From NCBI GenBank assembly GCA_963775335.1, contig CAVZIJ010000001.1, forward strand, positions 1-64,000: DNA of 64,000 bases. Reading direction: 5' to 3'. The notes under the pieces were generated by a model. That model did no database searches. It was given only the letters and a program-made list of their open reading frames with translations, and had not been told where the DNA came from. The position numbers were made by a program, and so were the translations under genes. Positions 60,420-64,000 of this stretch are shown piece after piece. Position 1 is the stretch's first letter, and every line of letters begins with the position of its first letter. The stretch is from CAVQCX01 sp963775335 (GTDB lineage Bacteria; Pseudomonadota; Gammaproteobacteria; Chromatiales; Chromatiaceae).

Positions 60420-61493
60420 ATGAAGTTCGTCGACGAAGCGAGTATTCGTGTGGAGGCCGGGGACGGCGGCAACGGTTGCGTGAGCTTTCGTCGCGAGAAA
60501 TACATCCCGAAGGGTGGACCCGACGGGGGTGACGGCGGCGACGGCGGCAGCGTCTACCTGGTGGCCGACGAGGGCTTGAACACCTTGGTGGACTTCCGCA
60601 GTCAGCGGATCTTCCGCGCCGAGCGCGGCCACAACGGTATGGGGCGCGAGCGCACCGGCCGCAGTGGCGCCGACTTGGAGGTGAGGGTTCCCGTCGGGAC
60701 CCGCGTGAGTGATGCCGACACCGAGGAACCGATGGGCGACCTGGTGGCCCACGGCGAGCGGCTGGCGGTCGCCCTGGGCGGGCGGCGGGGGCTTGGCAAC
60801 GTGAACTTCAAGAGCAGCACCAACCGCGCGCCCCGCAAGGCGACACCGGGGACCCCGGGTGAGCGTCGCCACCTGCACCTGGAGCTCGTCGTGTTGGCGG
60901 ACGTGGGATTGCTCGGTATGCCTAACGCGGGGAAATCGAGCCTCATCGCCCGGGTCTCCCACGCGCGGCCCAAGGTCGCCGACTACCCATTTACGACGCT
61001 GTATCCGAATCTCGGCGTGGTGCGGATCGAGGACGATCGCAGCTTCGTGATCGCCGATATTCCCGGCCTGATCGAAGGCGCGGCCGAAGGGGCGGGTCTC
61101 GGGACCCATTTCCTGAAACACCTCGCTCGGACCCGTCTGCTGTTGCACTTGGTCGACATCGCGCCTATGGATGAAAGCGTCGATCCGTTCCAGCAGGTGC
61201 AGAAGGTTGCCGAAGAGCTGCGCAAATTTGGCGGCGGGCTGGCCGAGAAGGAGCGCTGGCTGGTCCTGAACAAGATCGATCTGCTGGACCTGGCCGAGTA
61301 CCAGGCCCGCCGGGACCGCTTGGTCGTGGCCCTGGGCTGGAGCGGGCCGGTGTATGGTGTCTCGGCCGTTACCGGCGCGGGTACCCGAGCCCTGGTCCTC
61401 GATCTGATGACCCGCCTGGACAACCTGGCGAAGGCCCCCGCGGTTGCCGAAACGGCGGAAGACGACAAGCACTGGGATCCCTTGGGGGGTTGA
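60420..61493 (+). CDS. obgE: GTPase Obg/CgtA
   Basis: A 357-residue Obg. The Gly-rich OBG fold (MKFVDEASIRVEAGDGGNGC, YIPKGGPDGGDGGDGGSVYL), the GTPase domain with G1 GMPNAGKSSLI near 166 and G3 DIPGLIEGAAEGAGLGTHFL, and a short acidic C-terminal tail. It acts in late 50S assembly and in ppGpp-linked growth control. Start ATG 60420; an upstream in-frame ATG (60357) lies in the terminator hairpin region. Confidence 0.96.
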   Translation: MKFVDEASIRVEAGDGGNGCVSFRREKYIPKGGPDGGDGGDGGSVYLVADEGLNTLVDFRSQRIFRAERGHNGMGRERTGRSGADLEVRVPVGTRVSDADTEEPMGDLVAHGERLAVALGGRRGLGNVNFKSSTNRAPRKATPGTPGERRHLHLELVVLADVGLLGMPNAGKSSLIARVSHARPKVADYPFTTLYPNLGVVRIEDDRSFVIADIPGLIEGAAEGAGLGTHFLKHLARTRLLLHLVDIAPMDESVDPFQQVQKVAEELRKFGGGLAEKERWLVLNKIDLLDLAEYQARRDRLVVALGWSGPVYGVSAVTGAGTRALVLDLMTRLDNLAKAPAVAETAEDDKHWDPLGG

Positions 61494-61503
61494 GGTGGCG
61501 GCC

Positions 61504-62631
61504 ATGGTGACGGCCAGAGAGAAGTTGGGGCGGCCGGGGCGCTGGGTCGTCAAGATCGGCAGCGCCTTGCTCACGGCGGACGGCCGTGGCCTGGACCGGG
61601 AGCGCCTGGGGGGCTGGGTCGATCAGGTGGTCGCTCTGCGCGCCGTGGGCCATGAGCTGGTGCTGGTCTCCTCGGGCGCCGTGGCGGAGGGTATGAGCCG
61701 TATGGGCTGGAAGCGCCGGCCGGCCACCCTGTACGAGCTGCAAGCGGCCGCCGCCATCGGCCAGATGGGTCTGGTGCAGGCCTACGAGAGCTGCTTCCAG
61801 AAGCGGGGGCTGCACACGGCCCAGGTGCTGCTCACCCACGATGACCTGACCGATCGGCGCCGCTACCTCAACTCCCGCAGCACGCTGAAGACGCTGCTTC
61901 GCCTCGGGGTGGTGCCGGTGGTCAACGAGAACGACACGGTGGCCACCGAAGAGTTGCGGTTCGGGGACAACGACACGCTGGCCGCCCTGGTGGCGAACTT
62001 GCTCGAGGCGGATCTGTTGGTCCTGCTTACCGACCAGCCGGGTCTGTTCGACAGCGATCCCCGGCTCAACCCCGCGGCCGCGCTGATTGCAGAGGCCCGG
62101 GTGGACGACTCGCGGCTGGACGGATTTGCCGGCGAATCCGCGAGCGGTCTCGGCCGTGGCGGGATGGTGACCAAGATCCGGGCGGCCCGGCTGGCGGCGA
62201 GGTCCGGCACCGGGACCGTGATCGCTCCCGGGGTTGGCGAGGGCATCCTGCTTCGCATCGCCGAGGCTGAGCCGGTGGGGACGCTTCTCACGCCAGTGCA
62301 GGAGCCCGAGGCGGCGCGCAAGCGCTGGCTCGCCGGCCATCTGCAGGTCAGAGGAAAGCTGAGCCTCGATGACGGGGCGGTGCGGGTGCTGCGCGCCGAG
62401 GGGCGCAGTCTGCTGCCGGTGGGGGTGAGGGCCATCAGCGGACAGTTCCGCCGGGGCGAGGTGGTGTCCTGCGTGGATGCCCTCGGCAAGGAGGTGGCCC
62501 GGGGGCTGATAAACTACGACGCGGAAGAGGCGCGCCGCATCATGGGCCAGCCGAGCAGCCGGATCCCGGAGATCCTGGGCTATACCGACGAGCCGGAGCT
62601 TATCCACCGCGACAATCTGGTGCTCGTCTGA
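61504..62631 (+). CDS. proB: Glutamate 5-kinase
   Basis: A 375-residue ProB. Amino-acid kinase domain: VVKIGSALLTADGRGLDRER, LVSSGAVAEGM, NENDTVATEELRFGDND and GRGGMVTKIRAARLAARSG (each a substrate or ATP contact), and a C-terminal PUA domain from about 275 (GKLSLDDGAVRVLRAEGRSL). First step of proline synthesis. GTG 61495 is an alternative start 3 codons upstream. Only 10 bases after obgE, so co-transcribed. Confidence 0.96.
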   Translation: MVTAREKLGRPGRWVVKIGSALLTADGRGLDRERLGGWVDQVVALRAVGHELVLVSSGAVAEGMSRMGWKRRPATLYELQAAAAIGQMGLVQAYESCFQKRGLHTAQVLLTHDDLTDRRRYLNSRSTLKTLLRLGVVPVVNENDTVATEELRFGDNDTLAALVANLLEADLLVLLTDQPGLFDSDPRLNPAAALIAEARVDDSRLDGFAGESASGLGRGGMVTKIRAARLAARSGTGTVIAPGVGEGILLRIAEAEPVGTLLTPVQEPEAARKRWLAGHLQVRGKLSLDDGAVRVLRAEGRSLLPVGVRAISGQFRRGEVVSCVDALGKEVARGLINYDAEEARRIMGQPSSRIPEILGYTDEPELIHRDNLVLV

Positions 62632-62635
62632 TGCC

Positions 62636-62669
62636 GCAAAAAAGAACCGGCCTGAAGGCCGGTTCTTTG
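62636..62669. terminator. Bidirectional terminator between proB and rpsT
   Basis: aagaaccggcc-tga-aggccggttctt with six As on the left (Ts for the minus strand) and ttgtg on the right. It serves the convergent proB and rpsT transcripts. Confidence 0.85.
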
Positions 62670-62688
62670 TGTCCGGGCTGCGCCGGGG

Positions 62689-62949
62689 CTACATGGCGCG
62701 GATGTGGGCGTTGAGTCGGCTCTTGTGCCGGGCGGCCTTGTTCTTGTGGATCATGCCCTCGTTCGCCATCCGGTCGATCACCGGAACCGTCTGCTTGTAA
62801 GCCGCCTGCGCTTGCTCCTTGTCGCCCACCTGAATGGCTTTCACTACCTTCTTGAGGTAGGTGCGCATCATGCCGCGACGCGATGCATTCTGGGCGCGTC
62901 GCTTCTCGGACTGCCGAGCACGTTTGCGGGCTTGCGCTGTGTTGGCCAA
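62689..62949 (-). CDS. rpsT: 30S ribosomal protein S20
   Basis: An 86-residue S20, MANTAQARKRARQSEKRRAQ, with SRRGMMRTYLKKVVKAIQVG and NKAARHKSRLNAHIRAM, fully typical helical basic protein. It binds 16S rRNA early in assembly. Confidence 0.98.
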   Translation of the reverse strand: MANTAQARKRARQSEKRRAQNASRRGMMRTYLKKVVKAIQVGDKEQAQAAYKQTVPVIDRMANEGMIHKNKAARHKSRLNAHIRAM

Positions 62950-63000
62950 GATACGTCTCCTGATCTGGGTCGCAATTGAGGGCTCTGCGGAGAGCGCGTA

Positions 63001-63029
63001 ATTCTGAAGAAGTCTCCAGCCCTTGTCAA
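63001..63029 (-). promoter_or_regulatory. Promoter of rpsT
   Basis: On the minus strand TTGACA (63029-63024) and CAGAAT (63006-63001) are 17 bases apart, giving a leader of about 45 bases. Confidence 0.65.
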
Positions 63030-63160
63030 CAACTTGCCGGCCGGCGGCGCAGGGGGCAGGGTCGCGGATATAATCCGCCGGGCGCTTGTGTCAGGGCTCC
63101 CGGTCGCGGGCCGGCGGCTCCGGCGATTCAGAGCCAAGAAAATGCCGCGAGGACAGTTGC

Positions 63161-64000
63161 CTGGCGTCTTCCCTCATCAAGTCCGTCGCATTGGTAGGGG
63201 GCAATACCCTGCTGAGCCGCATCCTGGGGTTCGTGCGTGACCTGGTGGTGGCGCGGGTCTTCGGTGCAGATGCGGCCACGGATGCCTTCTTCGTCGCCTT
63301 CAAGGTCCCCAACCTGCTGCGCCGTCTGTTCGGGGAGGGTGCCTTCGCCGCAGCGTTCGTGCCGGTCCTCGCGGAATTCCGGCTCCGTCGACCATTCGAA
63401 GAGCTGAAGCTGCTCGTAGACCGGGTCGCCGGCACTCTGGGGCTGGTGCTGTTCCTGGTCACGGTGCTGGGCACCGCCGCAGCGCCGGCCCTGATCGGGC
63501 TGTTTGGCGCGGGCTTTGCGATCCGGGGCGACCACGCGACCTTCTGGCTCGCCTCGGCGATGCTCAGCCTGACCTTTTCCTATCTGCTGTTCATCTCGTT
63601 GACTGCCTTGTCCGGCGGGATACTGAATGTGCATGACCGTTTTGCCGTGCCGGCGTTCACGCCGGTCCTGCTCAACGTCTCTCTCATCGCCTGTGCACTC
63701 TGGCTCGCCCCCCATCTGGCCGAGCCCATCACCGCGCTGGCCTGGGGGGTGCTTATCGCAGGCTTCCTGCAGCTGGGATTCCAATTGCCGTTCCTCGGGA
63801 GCCTCGGTCTGATCCCTCGGCCCCGTATCGCGCCCCGGGACCCCGGCGTGCGGCGCATACTCGGGCTCATGGGGCCCGCCCTGTTCGGTGTGTCCGTCAC
63901 CCAGATCAACTTGATGATCAACACCTTATTTGCATCGTTCCTGACCGGCGGCTCCATTTCCTGGCTGTACTATTCCGACCGGCTGATGGAGTTTCCCTTG
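63161..64000 (+). CDS. murJ: Lipid II flippase MurJ, N-terminal part
   Basis: The frame continues past the window edge. From LIKSVALVGGNTLLSRILGF (about 63173) through DATDAFFVAFKVPNLLRRLF, GEGAFAAAFVPVLAEF and the later membrane segments (ITALAWGVLIAGFLQLG) the sequence is MurJ/MviN. It flips lipid II in peptidoglycan synthesis. The start is unclear: no ATG or GTG lies in this frame near the conserved N-terminus. Possibilities are CTG 63161 after a gagga Shine-Dalgarno, or ATG 63142 (MPRGQLPG) with a one-base indel before LIKSV. A TATAAT at 63069-63074 could be its -10 box. Confidence 0.88.
   Translation, partial: MASSLIKSVALVGGNTLLSRILGFVRDLVVARVFGADAATDAFFVAFKVPNLLRRLFGEGAFAAAFVPVLAEFRLRRPFEELKLLVDRVAGTLGLVLFLVTVLGTAAAPALIGLFGAGFAIRGDHATFWLASAMLSLTFSYLLFISLTALSGGILNVHDRFAVPAFTPVLLNVSLIACALWLAPHLAEPITALAWGVLIAGFLQLGFQLPFLGSLGLIPRPRIAPRDPGVRRILGLMGPALFGVSVTQINLMINTLFASFLTGGSISWLYYSDRLMEFPL

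Overview
The window reads as a chromosomal segment of a GC-rich gammaproteobacterium, most likely a purple sulfur bacterium (Chromatiaceae). The best lineage marker is a secreted Gly/Tyr-rich protein at 12901-13320 that has the composition and signal peptide of sulfur globule envelope proteins. The housekeeping block on the right (gmk-rpoZ-spoT-ridA, recG, ubiC-ubiA, bioBFHCD, rplU-rpmA-obgE-proB, rpsT, murJ) is typical of gammaproteobacteria.

The left part (1 to about 11.1 kb) is a defence island: the tail of a DUF499-type ATPase (frameshifted), a DUF3780 protein, a DUF1156 DNA methyltransferase (one frameshift) and a PLD/SNF2 helicase. Between them sit a GxxExxY protein, two toxin-antitoxin pairs and a DUF2283 protein. 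Nearly every junction carries an 8-bp-period cacggaga repeat in direct or inverted orientation, and the 5' end of the methyltransferase gene has been tandemly duplicated together with a 116-bp inverted-repeat element.

From 11 to 32.5 kb gene density is low. Real genes (PAP2 phosphatase, sulfur globule protein, a lipoprotein subtilase with EF-hand repeats, SPFH protein, an MDR oxidoreductase, two YcjX/DUF697-like GTPases, CsbD) alternate with IS elements, short inverted-repeat elements (one family in three copies) and fragments of genes (thermonuclease, integrase, acetate kinase, AI-2E transporter, SRAP peptidase, transposases). Frameshifts concentrate in this left half; the right half is almost free of them.

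From 32.8 kb to the end the window is dense core genome. Genes for (p)ppGpp metabolism follow gmk and rpoZ; ubiC-ubiA makes the first two steps of ubiquinone synthesis, and ispB further right makes its side chain. The biotin genes run bioB-F-H-C and then bioD, but 1.7 kb between bioC and bioD holds what looks like a decayed diversity-generating retroelement: an AAC-rich FGE-type repeat, a STAND-like NTPase frame with one in-frame amber codon, and a tail resembling the C-terminus of a DGR reverse transcriptase. An SPFH/NfeD pair, manC, ychF, tRNA-Met, oxyR, amtB (with a sigma-54 promoter and two NtrC-like sites), tRNA-Pro, ispB, the rplU-rpmA-obgE-proB run, rpsT and a partial murJ complete the window.
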